DNA of 64,000 bases from Numida meleagris (lineage: Eukaryota > Chordata > Aves > Galliformes > Numididae). Shown here piece by piece: positions 48,501 to 63,420 of the stretch. Both the position numbers and the translations under genes were made by a program. The stretch's first letter is position 1, and every line of letters begins with the position of its first letter. The notes under the pieces are model-generated. The model did not search any database, was not told the DNA's origin, and saw nothing but the letters and a program-made list of their open reading frames with translations. The stretch is from NCBI RefSeq assembly GCF_002078875.1, contig NC_034414.1:12838355-12902354 (forward strand), read 5' to 3'.

Positions 48501-51500
48501 CTCATTCCAATCCAACAGCCTGTATGTGAGATGAAGAACCAAGAAGTAACTGGATTTCATGACTCACTGCTGATGGACAAATTTTATGCCCAAATTCTAC
48601 AAAGCAATATAATGAAAAATGCTAAGCCTTCCTACACAGCTCTCTTTACATTATCCTGTCTTGACACAAAGGACCCTGTTCTCTGAACAGTTATAACCAG
48701 TACAGAAAGTTACTACCTCATTTAACTGCAAGGGCATTTGGCACGCCCTCAGTTCAGTGCAAACAGAAGACAGCTTCACTAAAATTCAAGCAAAAATTGC
48801 TTAGCGCTCTTACAAAAGCAGACTAAGAATGACATGTAGTCATTGTGGTTCAGCTGACACGAGCCAACTTGCACACACATCTGAGTTTTTAACATAAAGC
48901 TGTTTGCGACAGCAGCAGTCCCAAATGCCATTCTTTGACCTTCTCTAGTGCCAGCAGTTCACCACAATTTTTAAACACTGGTATAGAAGTGTTTTCTTTG
49001 CATTTTCAGGGAGACCAAATGAAGAATTAATGCTGAAATTGTAGACACAGAGCCTCTATCTCTCGATTCTTGCAGCTTCTAGGAAGAGTTCACTGTTCCT
49101 AAACAACCTGCAACTATTGTAGTTGGCTTTCAGTGAAGATGCCTTGCCAGAGTCCACACTTAATTCCTCTCTCTACACTGACTCTGAATTCAAGCATTCC
49201 TCTTCTGCTTCCTCTTCTCCTACCACATAACTTATGGACATGTGTCTTTCCAAACTGTTGAAGGAAATAAGCCCATCTATTGCCTTACTTGCCCAATCAC
49301 TCCGTGAACACTCAGAAGAAAGAACTACTGAAGCAAGGTTGTTTTGGAATTGGTTTCGTCCCCGAAAACATATACCATCTTACTCTCAAATCCCTTGCAA
49401 ATTTTGTAGTTACCATCATAACTGATGTGAAAACAATACCTAATTCTGGTTGCATTTTATACCTACCTTGCAGTTACATAGGTGAAATGTTCTGCTACGT
49501 GCCCATGGCTATGAGAAAACCTTGAGGGCTAAGTAGTTTTATGGACAGCTAGTCACCTGAAACAGTAAGCTATGCAACCAAGCCCTTGCTTTTAAAAAAC
49601 TCTTACATGCCCTTATTTACACTGACAGGAGCAGATAAAACCAGTCATGGGAACACTTACTTACGTGCGTAAGCGCCAGCAAAATCAGGTTCTGAGTTAA
49701 GAGAAGAATTCAATGCATCACTTTGCTCTGTGTGAAATCTCTAGAGGATGTGTCACAGAAAACTGATAAGCAATTGCTGAACTACTGGTAGCAAGCACGC
49801 AGCAGCACATTCAGAGTACTTCAAGGAAGATGGAATGACTTTGTCTTGTGCTCTGTACCATCAAGACCCCATGTTTTTAAGCTACCATCTTACATTTTGC
49901 TTAAAACTGCCACAGTCTGCCTAGACACGAGCAAATATCATGCATATGACTACATGTGCACTGATAAAGCAGCAAAGAAGGCCAGTGTGCAGGAGCATCA
50001 TCGCAAAACACTAACACAAGAGTACTAACAGATTTTACCACTGTCAGTGAAAGTTCTGGATCAGCTGAAGACTACTGCCTTTCTCTACTCCACTGTCACG
50101 ACAGTGGAATTCTGCTTTCTGATACAGTGTATTCTTATGGGCTGAATGAATGAAAAGTACGATAAACTAAGAGAAATTTCAGCTTTTGGAACAAATCAAG
50201 ATCTCTCCATCAAATACTTGATCATTTGGTGGTCAGGTCACAGAACTGGATTTGCAATTTTATCTCTGGTTTCCAGTGTCTACATTTTTATTTAAAGATT
50301 TAACTACAGAGATGTCTCCCATTCTATGTTTGCAGAGTTCTCAGCTCAGTGTGTCCTCAGTATTCCCTGGGGAATTTAAATGACACTACCATGCAAACAG
50401 TCAGCACTTAAACGCAACATGAAGCTAACCTTAAGCTGATCTAACCTAACACTGCTACAAAAAGAAATGTTTCATCCCACTCACTCTCTTTCACTGCATC
50501 ACATCCCTCCATTCACCTTCTATGCAACAATAGGGTTGCTGCTTCAGCTTTCAAAATTGATGGAAAACCAGTTAATTTGGGGTGTGGATTAGTCATCATT
50601 GGAGGAAAAAAAAGAAAAAGGGGACCATTTTCAATGGAAGCTCACTGTTAGTTTAAATGCAATGTGGAAATGTATCTTCCTTACCAGGTTTATAGAATTT
50701 CCCTATGTATTCAGCTCAGTCATATCAGCATGCATATTTTAAAACCATGGGCGAGCAAGTATTAAATGAAATTCAATTCCTTTGTTTCAACATGCTATTT
50801 TTTGTCAAAATCTCACGCACATTTTATGAAGGAAAGAGATCAAACCTCAAAAAGGACAGTTAAGTACAAAGTTTTCCAACAGTTTCCCACTGAAAAAGCA
50901 GAAGTGTTCTCCCAGCAGTTAAAAAACCAGATCAACTCAGATCATTATATAAGATAGAGGGCTATCTCAGTGAACATTTGTAACAATTGCTTGAAATTCT
51001 GATGTCACTCCTAATAGATGTATCAGCTGGTGATTTCGAAAGCTTCCTTATATATTAAAAACTACGACCAATATTGTTTTCTGTGCACAGAGATAAACAT
51101 CCTGCTCAAGAATATAATCTTCTATTTAAAAACAAAACCAAACATAAGGAATATAAAGCGCTCAGTACGGTTCTGAGACACATATGTGGCTGCATTGCAT
51201 ATTCCCTGCCTACACTGACAGTGTGGGAGCTCTGTTAGTCATCTAATGCGCATATTTGCTTGGCACAATGCCTTTGCTTTCTTATGGAGGTAAGAAAGAT
51301 GATCATCAGTTCATTGTATTTTTACACCTTCATTGCATGTTCATCCTTCAGTATGACCAGTTCTTCGCAGTTCAGATTACAAACTTTAGAAGACATACCA
51401 CTCCAAGGTACAGTCCAAAGTCTGGAAAGCTGTTAAGACAGTGTGTGAAGACAAGGATGACATTTTAGATTCACATTGCTTAGACAGTTTTTTGGTGGGA

Positions 51501-53042
51501 CCTAACAAAATGTTTATTTTCAGAATAAGGAACTTCTTTGAACAGTAGCATGATTTAGTCTTGCATTCAACACCAACATAGGCCCTTTTACCACTTTAAG
51601 GAGCCATACAAGTTCTTAGCTTGCTTTAACTGTCCTCCTCTGCCTCCATTCTGGACAAAGCTGAAGCAGAATCTGAATTTAGTTTTCAAGTAAGGCTATC
51701 ATAAGATCTCCTTGGCCAAACTACAAGATACCTGGTAAGTTCACAAAGATCTCATTCTATTGGCATCCCAATTTTACTTAAACCCTACATAACAAATGCA
51801 ACAAGGTGTGCCCTTTTAATATCAAGGATGAAATCTGAAGAGGAAAGGAGGGAAGCAGAATCTCCAGGCATCTCAATACTGTCAGGACTTAAAGGAGCAG
51901 CATTTCTATCTTCCCCTCCCAATGGCTATGAATGCTGCAAAATATTTTACTATGAGACACGTCATGTTTCAATCTTCTTCGTATAAAATTAACATTGATC
52001 ATATTCAACTCCTTTCTGACACACAAGGGGAGGAGTGCTTTGAGAGGAGGTAGCTCAGGCTGTTTCTTAGATATCTCAGCAGTGAATCCACTCAAAATTG
52101 ACTACTTTATTTATGTCATGAAGTCTCATGTTGCGCCTTTTTGCTACAGAAACTGGCAAGGCCAGCCTTCAAGGGCAGTCTGGGATTGTCCTGCAGGACT
52201 TCTTCTAATCCCCTCCTTGCACTTTTAAGTGCCATAGACAAGATGTCTCTGATGTTTATGCTCCAGAGGCATGCAAGTTTGGATTTCTGAGAGCTGCAGT
52301 GCTTTGGTATAACATCATCTTATTGCAATCTGTAGGTTAGCACTTAGCCAAAGGGAACAGCTTTTGACAAGCAGAAGTTCAGAATATGTAGGGTCTAGTC
52401 TGATCTAGTGGAGCTCTGCCTTTACGTTCCATGATGGTAAAACAGAAGAAACATGTGGGAAGCATCCACTATAATCAAGCATCCACAATAATCTCAAGTT
52501 AATTAGCAATTAATTTAGTGAGCTACTAAAATCTAGCAAAAATGAATCCTGAGAGATTGTGGTCACAGTTACACTGATGTAAATCTAGATTAACTCCTAG
52601 AGAGAATATCAATCTCCATGACAGTTACTTCAGATTTACATCTAGCTCCTCTGAATTTGTGCACTTGTTTTCACAGCCGTGTGGGAGATCTGTCTCAACA
52701 CAAATCAGCTCCGCTCTCCTGCAGATTCTACAAGGTGCACAGAGTTATATTTCTGTAAAAATCTAACCTCAGTGAAATGGGGAAATTAAATTCTCTGCTC
52801 TGATGGAACCTCAGCCTCCCACATAGCAGAACAAACAGCTCCAAGTGGTCATAATATTCTCCTCAGCAATCCATCTTTGGGCAATAAGGATAATTCATTT
52901 CAGTGGATTTCATGAAAATCAGAAAGCACCAAAGTTACTACATTCTTCTGCCTACGACTCTTATGAGGAGCAATAAGGATACCAGATCCACAGAAGTGCA
53001 CAGCTTTGAGTCCAGTCTCAGAACCCTACCAATATCTAAGAG
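48501..53042. other. Non-coding stretch, no gene recognised
   Basis: About 4.5 kb without a supported exon, RNA gene or recognised repeat. Open frames are 60 to 81 codons and unremarkable. Confidence 0.5.
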
Positions 53043-53585
53043 TCAAAGAATCACAGAATGGCTTGGGTTGGAAGGGACCTTTAGCCCATCTAGTTTCAAA
53101 CCCTGCCATGGGCAGGATTGCTAACCACTAAATCAGGCTGCCCAGTGCCCCATCCAACATGACCTTGAGCATCTCCAGGGATGGGGCACCCACAAATTCT
53201 CTGGCCTCCCCATCCTTTGAGTAAAGAATTTCCACCTAACATCTAACCTAGATCTCCCCTCTTTTAGTGATAGCACAAGAGAGAATGTCCTTAGACTATT
53301 AGACTGTGTAAAAAGTCAGTGTTCCTCCTGATTATAAACTCCTTTAAAGTACTGGAAGGTCACGATGAGGTTTTCCTGGAGCTTTATTCCAAGCTAAACA
53401 GGTCCAGCTGCCCTAGACTGTCTTCATAGAAGAGGTGTTCTGGCCTCTAGTCTCAGTGTGTTCTCCCTCTCTATACACATCCAAGACCGCCTCGTCTCAA
53501 GTGCAACACTTTGCACTTGGCCTTGCTAAACCTCTTTAGGTTCACGTGGGCCCAGTTTTCAAGCTTGTCCTTGAAAAGTCATCTT
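53043..53585 (-). repeat. CR1 LINE 3' portion (about 540 bp), longest copy in the window
   Basis: It starts AAGAATCACAGAATGGCTTG and GGTTGGAAGGGACC, and continues CCATGGGCAGGATTGC and CTCCAGGGATGGGGCACCC. After TAAACAGGTCCAGCTGCCCT it runs on through TTGCACTTGGCCTTGC and GGGCCCAGTTTTCAAGC. These belong further 5' in CR1, so this copy extends beyond the usual 3' tail. The right boundary is approximate. Confidence 0.9.
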
Positions 53586-56500
53586 TCTATACACATAAAG
53601 AAGGAGGTGAATATCTTCTGGCCAGTAGCATTGCACCAGGTGACAAACATTGCAACTGCATGTAAGAAATTTGATATGAAAGAAATAATCACTTTCTGCC
53701 ACACAGTTCTTCCAACCAGCTCCACTCTGGTCTGCATCCCCACCTCTGTAAAACCACCACTTCCTCCTCCTTTTGTCTCTTAAGCTAACTGCTGGAGTAA
53801 AATGACATAATGCTCCTTCCCACCCACATGAATTTCAATCCAAGTAGTGCAGCACTGCTTATGAAATTCTAATTCAGGTAAGCAAATGTTTGTATGTTTC
53901 TGGGTGAGGCAGAGTACAGGCCATAAATAACAAAGGGCAGAAAGAGATCACATGCCATACGCAAATCCAAGTGCTGTAATTCTCAATTCAACACATTCCC
54001 AGAGAGCTTGCCAAATGGTTTGTGGAAACACTATGGAAAGAAATGCACAACGACACTTCTAGTAGATGGCTTAAATTCATTAAGAACTCTTTGCATCAAG
54101 CTCATTCGCACGACAGTTTTTTCTGAAGCAAATAAATCTCCCCATATCAGTTTAACTTTGACAGAATCAGAGGCATTCTTGCCTTCATTCTATTGTCAGT
54201 TATGTCTGCACTGCAGATTCTAACTGCTCCAGCTAGTTTTATCCTTTGCATGAAAATGGCCATCTGAAGTAGACCAGTATCTACTTGGTAATCCTTCATG
54301 ACCTGACATACTGGGCTTGACAGCATTCCTCAAGATGATCCAGAAAGCTCACAACATGTTCTTCATCCATTCATAAAGATGTTGCAGAACTCTATTTAAT
54401 TTTAAATTCATTTTGCTCTCATGCACAAAATCACCCTGAAGACTGTTTTGCCATTAAACATTAGTATTGATTTATGATCTCTCAGCACTAATTCTCCATC
54501 AAAACAGTCTGATCAGCTTATGAGCAAGCATCATGCTAGCAAAGCATATGGCATGAGGAGAGGTAGCCAAAATTTTCATAGCTCCTAGCATTTGCAGAGT
54601 TCAAACAGCATAAGTCAAGTACATTCACAAATCATTCAACCTGCAGTAGACTGCACAGAAGAATGCAACATCACTAAATAAGTTTTTGTCCTGGATAGTG
54701 TTCTGAAATTTCAAAAAAAAGTTAAGCTACTTCCTTGGTTAATGCTACTAATTTTGGTGAAGAGTGTTTTTTGTGTCTATAAAATTGCTTCACGAGGGAC
54801 AGTGAAACAATTTAATGGACCCACTCCCCCCCCACTCCAAGAGCAATTAAATAGACAAATGGTCCAGTTTTACAGAGAAGTTTAGTTTTCTCTGAAATGT
54901 TTAAATTGAGCAGCTGGAAAGTATTTGAGAACCAACAGCTTGAAAACAAAATTGTAAATGTTTAGGGTGGCACACTTTGAAAGTTAGTACACAACAGATA
55001 GGTAAAAACATACGAACTCACCAACAGATACACATTATGTCAGAGTATAGCAGAATGAGTATTTTAAGAATAGCTATTCCAGAATTATTCTGCATCTGTA
55101 CATGAAGTTCTTCAGAAACAGCTATTGCATAGAGATGTTACAAGGATAACACGTAAGTACAGAGTACTGAAGTATGCCACAAATAAAAGTAACTAATATT
55201 TTTCTGAGAAGTAAAACAATCTAGCCTCCAAATGTACTAAAGATAAAGTAAATTCTATAGCATCCTATAATGCTAATCTCCATTTGCATAAAACTACTGG
55301 GCAGAAAAAGAACAAGGATTTTCTTTCAATCTAAGATGTGTTTTCTGAACTTAAATGATCTTCACCAACATGCAAGGTACTAATTTGACTGGTTACTGAG
55401 AGCTGATTATGAATAACCTACTTAATTTCTAGAAGACTAACTGGACACTGAGGAGACAAACAAAGCAATCTGTATTTGGACTGCATCTCCAGGATCTCCC
55501 CAGCTGACTCATCCTTCTGCCTAAAATATAGCAGAATGATACAAAAGATATATATGTACACATTTACTTTCATGTCTTTCAAAGAAAAGAAAATAAAACA
55601 CAGTCTCACCTTATGGGAATCAGACTTCCTTTGGATAGTATCACGAGATAAACTACAAGCCAAACTGCATACCAATTTGCAAATTGTCATTAAATGTCTA
55701 GGATGCTAACTCACCAAGGATCATACTGCACCCTTGAGTGCCCTTAATTAACGTCACATTAGCAATAGGCTAGTTAAGGTTGTGCCACCATTTACATTAT
55801 AAAGCCCTAATTATATGTTAGCAAAATAATCCCAAAACTTATTGAGTGTGATGCAGGCTGAATCCTTGAGATGGTAAATGCCCTTGACTCTAATCTCAGT
55901 GGGAAGTGTGAGTGGTTAGCATCCCCCAGAGAATGACAGGTTACCTTCATCTAAATATCTATCTAAATCAATGGGTCTATAAGTATGTAGCTGCTCCACC
56001 TGTACTTTTCTTGCTGTTCTTGATTTACAGAGCTTGATTCTGCTTCTGTCGATAGGCTGATTATATCTATAGTTCAGGGTCAGGAAGATAAACATTAATT
56101 AACTTCCAAACATTACAAAATACACAATACATATAAGAGCTTTATGCATGGAATATCTTTCATATTGGACAGAACATTACTCTCCCCTTGATGTTTATAT
56201 GTTTATATTTATAGTTTCTTCAGATTGTTTCTTTGATTAGAAACCATATAGTATAGAATTTGTAGCTCCACAGTTCCCAATCCCATTGACTGGAGCCTCT
56301 GACTTCTGGTTCTTGGAAATGGGTTACAGTACTGAGGAGAAGAGGCAGCATTAGACAATGTTACAGTGTGGATGGATCAGACAGACACTTCCACCACAGG
56401 AGCCACAAGGCACTTATCCAGACTCATGATTACTGAATAGAAATCATACTGTAACTCATAACTTTGCCTTTTGCATATTGATATCTCCCCATCATAAAGT

Positions 56501-59500
56501 GTCATGAGCAGGATCTTACTGTACAGTTCTTTTCTATAAACAGGCTGAGTTGCTAGCACAGAAAGTTCACCTTAAGAAGTATTTCCATCAGAGAGCAGAC
56601 AATTATCGATTACTTTGTCAAATCATATAGTCCTGTAGGCTAAGTAGCCTACTTCTCAGGTTGAATTCTCCCAGCCATGGGGTGCCCACACATCACCGAA
56701 GGGAGCAGAACCAATTATCCCAAAAGAATGAATGCAGCACCACAAATTATCAGTGTATCACTGCTGCATGCAGTTAGGCTACTGCTGTCACAGCCTTAAA
56801 AATTAATGAGTTCTCTAAGGAATATACAGATGTAATACCCAAAGTGAAGGAAGCTGCTGCCAGTACTGTTCTCTTCTCTCTGGTTACTTCATTTCAAAAC
56901 AGAGTAACAGCTTTTGCCCCACAGCAGAGTATCACAATCCTTTCAGACAGAAAAATACCAATGCTAGAGTGCACAGACCTTGATGTTTTACAGTTTGCAT
57001 AGCACCATCATACAAAGTCCAGTCTTCCTCCCTTAATGTGATGCGTTTCTGCCATCAAGTTCAACACAAGGAGGAATTAAGCTTCATTTTGGGATACTCC
57101 TCTTAGATCTTCTTGGACCTAGGCTTTTTTGAAGATGCTAAACACTGCATGGAAATAATGACCTTCATATAATTAAAGGAGTGCTTATTCTCTCCAGCTC
57201 TAGCACGGACCTGATTTCTCACTTTTCTTTTTCTGCTCAGTACTTGACAACACACCCACAGACACTGTATTGCATACACAGAGAAACAGTGGTCAACAAC
57301 ACCATTTATGTCAAGTCCCTTCTCCGTGGAACTATTTCACAACAAGGGACTTTGCTGCTGCATCATATTCCTCAAACGTGAATGTCTGGCAAGTGTAGAG
57401 GGGAGCAGAAATACCAATCACTGTCTCGCATTTTTCAGCTCTTGCTTTTCGTGTCATCACAGCACACGAAAGACGTTGAAAAGAAATTGCTTCTTTCGCC
57501 TTCCAATCCCGTTGCTTCCCAAAAAGTATTCCCCACATCAACCAGTGGCACAGAGATAGCCTGAGAGTGAAAGGCTTAGAAATTCTCCACTGCATTAAGC
57601 ATTCAGAATTATTGTCAGTTAATATCTCCTAAACGATGTATAAGAGATTACTACAGCAGAGAAGCTTTAAAATTTATACTGAGGTAAGGTCTGAGACCAG
57701 ATCTTGAACAAGAGGAAAGAAATGCTTCTCTAGGACAAGGGACCATTATAATGTAAATTACTATGACTAGCAAGAAAGGCTTTAAATAGCCTGACTTGTC
57801 AGAAGGATCTCAATACTAGTCACCTCTAGCTTAGGTAACTTAAGGAATATCAGTTACTAAAATCATGCAGCAACTGAAGAAATGAAAGATAACAATCACA
57901 AGCAGGTAGGCACAAAGGGTAAGTTCAAAATTTCAGGAACTGACCTAAAAGCAGTTGGATGGATTGGTGCAACTGTTTCATGGATCAATACTGGCTTTAA
58001 GAAGATAACTCTAAATAGCTACTGTGACCTGCTAATTAAGAGAGGATGACATCCATACAACTCAGTTGCAAAAGAGGAACAAAAACCAGAAGCAGGTGAT
58101 TCTTTTACATATACTGCAGCTCAATTGAATTCATGATAAAGTTCCTTATAAACAAGATGTCAGGTTCCATCCCATTCAGTCCCCCAGTATTGACAAGGCA
58201 ATACCAGACAGCCCATTCTCTGCTAATAATATTCTAGCCTCTAAGAAACTTCATCCCAAGGATACTGAATGTCACAAAAACAAAGTTTAACACAAACATT
58301 CCTCAAAAGCTATTTTTTTTTCTTTTGGCCCAAACCCAACTTAGTTCTACAAATTTCCATTACTGTTATGGTATTTAAAGCTCTAGAAGTCTTATCAACT
58401 TTTTAAACTTACTGGAAGTTCTTATCCCTTCCACAGGTATTGAGAAACTTGCTAACCTGCTTAAGGACAAACACAAAACATGTAGAAAAAAGGACTAAAG
58501 AGATCAACAGAACCACAGAATCAGATCCTAATTTCAGTCACAGTATTTCCTCAATTCAGAAGCTGTAAAAAACAAAACAAAACCACCACCAAAGCTCATT
58601 TTCCCAAAAATTCAGGTTAGTTGGTATGTCATCTACTGTGTTAATGCAACACTTAAGGACTAGGAAAAAAATACCAACGTATTTGAAGAAGTTGCATGCA
58701 ATAATTTCTACACAATCTAGGTAGACCACATCATTACACATTGTTCTCAGTTATCTGGGGCACGTTCATCTTTTGGTCATCACACATTGAACCCCTTTGA
58801 TTTACCTTATCTGATACAGGTAATTAGTTCTCCAGTGGTTTTGAACTTCATTATAGGTTTTCCCCATCCTAGCTCGGCTACTTTTTTTCTGCTGAGGCAC
58901 TCGCTTACCATTGATTTTATGCTAAATACAGAACACTCTCAGCTAAGCTCTTCACTGGATTTATTGATAATGTGATGCATCTTCAAATATTACAGATACA
59001 GATGATAATATAGCTTCCAGGAAAAAGCAAGTACCTTCATACCTGTGACAGGATCGAACAGAAACTGCTAATCTGAGATGGACTAAGAAGGCACCTTGGT
59101 TTGAAACCTTTGTGGCAGAAGCTTATTGAGCTCTCTGTGAGAGAATGAAAAGCATAGCTAGAAGAAAGGACAGACCCAGATGGAAAGAGTGACAGCCATC
59201 CACCAAGCAGCAGAGATTGGTATTGTTTGAAAAAACTAAGGAAGAAAATTTCCCGGACTCAGCTAGGTGACTCTACAGTCTGCTGGAAAAAATACCTAGT
59301 TTTAAGGACAAGAAGTCAGCTTGGAGATCTGCTCTTAATTTCTACTTCAGTTCAATATCAATAACCCAGAGGGTAAGCAGGGTACCTTCATAAAGCAAGT
59401 TCCCAAATGACAACTCTTCCCAGTGCCATAAGCAATCTCACAGGTACAGCTTTACAAATCCCAGGCCACCAGATAAATCTGCACCAGTAGGCTGTGACAA

Positions 59501-62500
59501 AGCACGCTAAAGCCACAGATAGCGTTATCGGGACCTGATATTTAAGACAACTTGCCAAGCAGAAAAGAACCTTTTCAAAACCCTGGGTACACAGGTAACT
59601 GTCTCAGCACTCCAGCACTATTCCTGAACCAGTATCGCACCACTGACCATTTTGGTGTTAAAGCACATTTATGTAATGTTGAAGTCATACCCAGGATTAA
59701 CACAAAGCATCAGTTCTCAGTTTAATCTAATGCATACAAATATAATGTAATGTTATCCATTCAAGGATAACAGACTGAAAACTGATGCTCTGAGCTGCAC
59801 AGAATATGCTGCAGATAAAATATTGCTGCTTAATTGCTGGTTCTCTCATTATCTAGCATTGCTACAAAACTGTACAGCCGTGAGCCTCCATTTGTGATCT
59901 GCTGCCCACTGACAACATGCAGAACTATGGCAAACAGCCAGCACTATATTCAGCAGCAAGCTCTACTACAGTTTTCTACTATATTGTTTCCAACCAGGAG
60001 TTTGAGGGTCCATGGTGCCTGAGAGCATACAGGAAATTCAAGAGAACAATGATTTCTCTTTTTTTCCTAAAAAGTTCAGAACATACGCTGCTTTACATGA
60101 TGTTTTATGTTCAAAATAAATGAAAGCCAACAACAGCAGCGCCCGCTTCAGTTGAAAATTACGCAATCAAGGACCCAGAGATGTTATAAAACATTACACA
60201 TGCCTCCAATAAACTTACACAAAGAATAGAGCTCTTAAAGGTCTGGAAGCATGGTTTAAGACAATAAATAATAGGCTAAAATACACAAAGCATCTGGCAC
60301 CCAACTCTTCTCGTGTATCAGCGCAAGTCAAGTATTATATGTCTCCCTCTATAACTTAAAGAAGTGTTAACTATTTTAATCATGTGGTCATTCTAAATGA
60401 AGCACTGAAACAATCACGAGCAGGAAAAAGTATCCATTACATGCTTTTCAGTCACAGGATTTGTTGCAATAATTCACGAAGCTCCTAACATTTTCATAAC
60501 AAAGTAGTCACATCCTCAGTTTCACAGAAATGATCATGTCTGTGCCAACATTTTATCTTATGAATGTTTTCAAGCTCTGATTACCATATTTAGAAGAGAA
60601 CCGAAACAAACCAATTAAGTTATTCCACCTCTCTGGTTTGCTGTTCTCAAACTTAAGGAGCAAATGCTTTGGTCAGAGTAATGGAATGATGGCTGTGATC
60701 GGTACTAGCAGGGAAGATTTTGCTCCTGACAGAGACAGATACAGCCAAGCTCCACACTGGTAATATGCACCATTACTTAGATGGCAAACATTGGAACACA
60801 TGCTCTTGGAGTACTCAATAGAAGATGTTTTGTGAAAGGAAATAAATAAATGTAGCTGTACTCAACACGTCACGGTAAAGGAAGGAAGCAGCAAGTCTCT
60901 GTTCTTAAAAGGACTCAGTAGAACCTTCAGAAAAATGTACTGTCTGACTGAAAATAAAAATGAATTCTTTTCCAAGAGTCTTTGGATTATGCCAGGGAAA
61001 AAAAAGTTTATTTACAGGTATGTTAAAAAAATACAAACTACCAGAAAACAGGTAAGTGAATGAACAATAAATTCAAAAGCAGTATCATCTGTCCAAGGGA
61101 ACACCTTAAGTAATATCTCTGACCACCGCTCTCTCAGAGAGGTTGACCAAGGTGGCAGGCTTCTTCTAAACGTCCTTACCTAAAAAACATGGCCTAAATC
61201 TTGCAAGAGTGGAAAAAAAATAAAATTTCAACACAGTGAGGACTCTCATGTCCATTAGCAAGCCTGCGGGAATTTGCCTTGTTTATCGTTCATTTTACAT
61301 GATCGTGCACCTGTACCCAAAATACTACTGAGATGCTGACCATCATGAATGACTGGGAAACAAAGGGAACGCATCGAGGCTAGCTTAGATACTTACCTTC
61401 TGAGCAGGCAGCTACTCAAGAGCAGAACTGTAAGACTAACTTTCCCAAGTGGCTACATGGAAAAAGTTTCTAGTGCTTGTGTGTTGCTGTGACTGCTGCG
61501 TGACATCTGTCAACTTATAATCCATGGACTGACTGTGACAAATCAATTTTCAGAGACCAGCTGGTAGAAGTGAGCAGATTCAATGAACTGCGTTGGTCCT
61601 CAGTACTTTTCTCAACCTCTCCTCTCCCTATCCTCTTATCGTACACTTATGACCACCCACCCACACGGGAACGTGGCTACAAAATACAGCTTCTCTTCAA
61701 GACTGAAATTAAGCAAGCTTCTGCCCGCCAAAAAAAAAAAAAAGTTTGTTACTGCTGTCCTTTTAACACACCTCAGCTTTTTGAATCCTGTCTTCCAGAT
61801 GTATCCAAAGCTGTATAATCCACTATTATACTAAAAAAACTATGTATTATCTGTTTAGCTATAATACTCCAACGCAGCCTTCCCCTTATCTCACATCCTT
61901 AAATAAGTTTATAATGTTTTTGGTTGCAAAGTATCACCTGCCACTGAAGTGGCAAAAAGAGAAAGAAAATAGCAACTGGAATTATCTGCTTTTACTGACC
62001 GCAAGTCATCTGTAATGCAACGGAAAGCTCAGCAATAACAGCAGAGCAGGAAGGTCCTAGGCTGGAGAAAGTGAGGATTTGCTCAAACATAACAACCATG
62101 GGCACAGAATCAAAGGAAAGAAGCTGCTTACCCTTGGAAAGCCAGAGGTACGCAGAGATCTCCAGCAAGATAACCTTGCCTCCACTGCCAACCCTTAAAT
62201 GAGGTCTGGGAAGACGTGGATCCTGGCTCCACTCCTGCCAGTCACTCAGGCACACTGCATGCACCTGAGCTCCTCTGGGTTGGCCCTGCCTTCCCACCAG
62301 GTGCTCAATCACTGGTTCAAGCCGTGACTTAGCATTTCTGCCACATCATCTATGATAAAAATACCTATTTATAGCATCTGCAAGATACAGTTCAGAACAA
62401 AGACCCCAACCATGCAAAATCCTTAGCTTACTTTTTCAGCAACGATTCCCAAAAAAGCCCATTGCATCTTAACAAAACATTGCACTCACAAACTCTAACA

Positions 62501-63375
62501 TGCCATTAGAGACTGCTGATACTGCAGGTGTTACAAACAGAACATGTTCTCCCACTGAAGAGGAGCGGCAACTATCGGTAGGGAAAAATGTAAATGTTTG
62601 TCTCAGGGTAGAAACTGCTAAGATTGCTATTTTCTGGAGTGCAGAATTAAGGAAAAAGGCAATAAAGCCTCATTTTGAAAGCAGCAAAATGGATAGGCTT
62701 GTATACAAGCAACTGAATTTCATGTTATAGTAAACTTGAACTGAAAAAAAATCACAATTAAAATGTAGTGGTAATGACAGCCTCGGGAATCAAGGATTTC
62801 CAGTGCAGCTTCCTATAAATAATCCACAAATGTCTCAGTTGAGGAGGGCAAAACATTTCATTAGGAATAGCCTGGTATCTGTAGCCAAAGCCATTCCTGT
62901 AATCCTGGTCTCTGCTGAGTCTGGTAACATTTAAAAGCCACCAGTACTCCGGTGGTTTGCCTATGCCTTCACTGCACACAAGGCAAATTACCAACCACAA
63001 GTCAAAGTTTTAAAACACCAGATGCAGCTAGCTTGGCATTAAAGGGTTATTAAGTCTCTAGAAGAGACCTGTGTGTGAAGGAGAGATAATTCTCTAATAA
63101 AAGACATGTTCTGAATTTCCATATGTATTGGTTTATAATACCTTGCAAGGCTTACTGGTTCCAACATGAGGGGGAAATAACTGTGATACTCAAGTTGCTA
63201 ATAGCACTAGTTAGAATTGTAATGGTGTAAAATGGATTGGTTATGGCTCCTGTCAAGTTATGTTTTGTATTCACAGAATCACCTTACGGAGACCAATAAA
63301 AATGCTCTGTCCTGCCAGCTGACTGACTGTAAGCATGTGTAACATCAGTGTTAAATGAGAGATGAAGAATGGTTT
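53586..63375. other. Non-coding stretch, no gene recognised
   Basis: Nearly 10 kb without a convincing exon on either strand or a recognised repeat family. A C-rich run (about 54,825-54,838) and an A-rich run near 61,730-61,743 are the only local features. Open frames of 60 to 106 codons lack any domain signature. Confidence 0.5.
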
Positions 63376-63420
63376 AAAAAAATAAAAAGAAAGAAAGAAA
63401 AAAAAAAAGAAAAAAAGAGA
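63376..63420. repeat. A/G-rich purine tract
   Basis: A nearly pure purine run made of A stretches with GAAA units and ending AAAGAGA; only one T (63,383) interrupts it. It is a degenerate GAAA-type microsatellite. Confidence 0.85.

Noticed and set aside
61992..62312. A 106-codon minus frame with moderately GC-rich sequence, considered as an upstream PTPN5 exon.
   Set aside because: No similarity to the N-terminal part of STEP that I can recall and no matching donor phase was evident.
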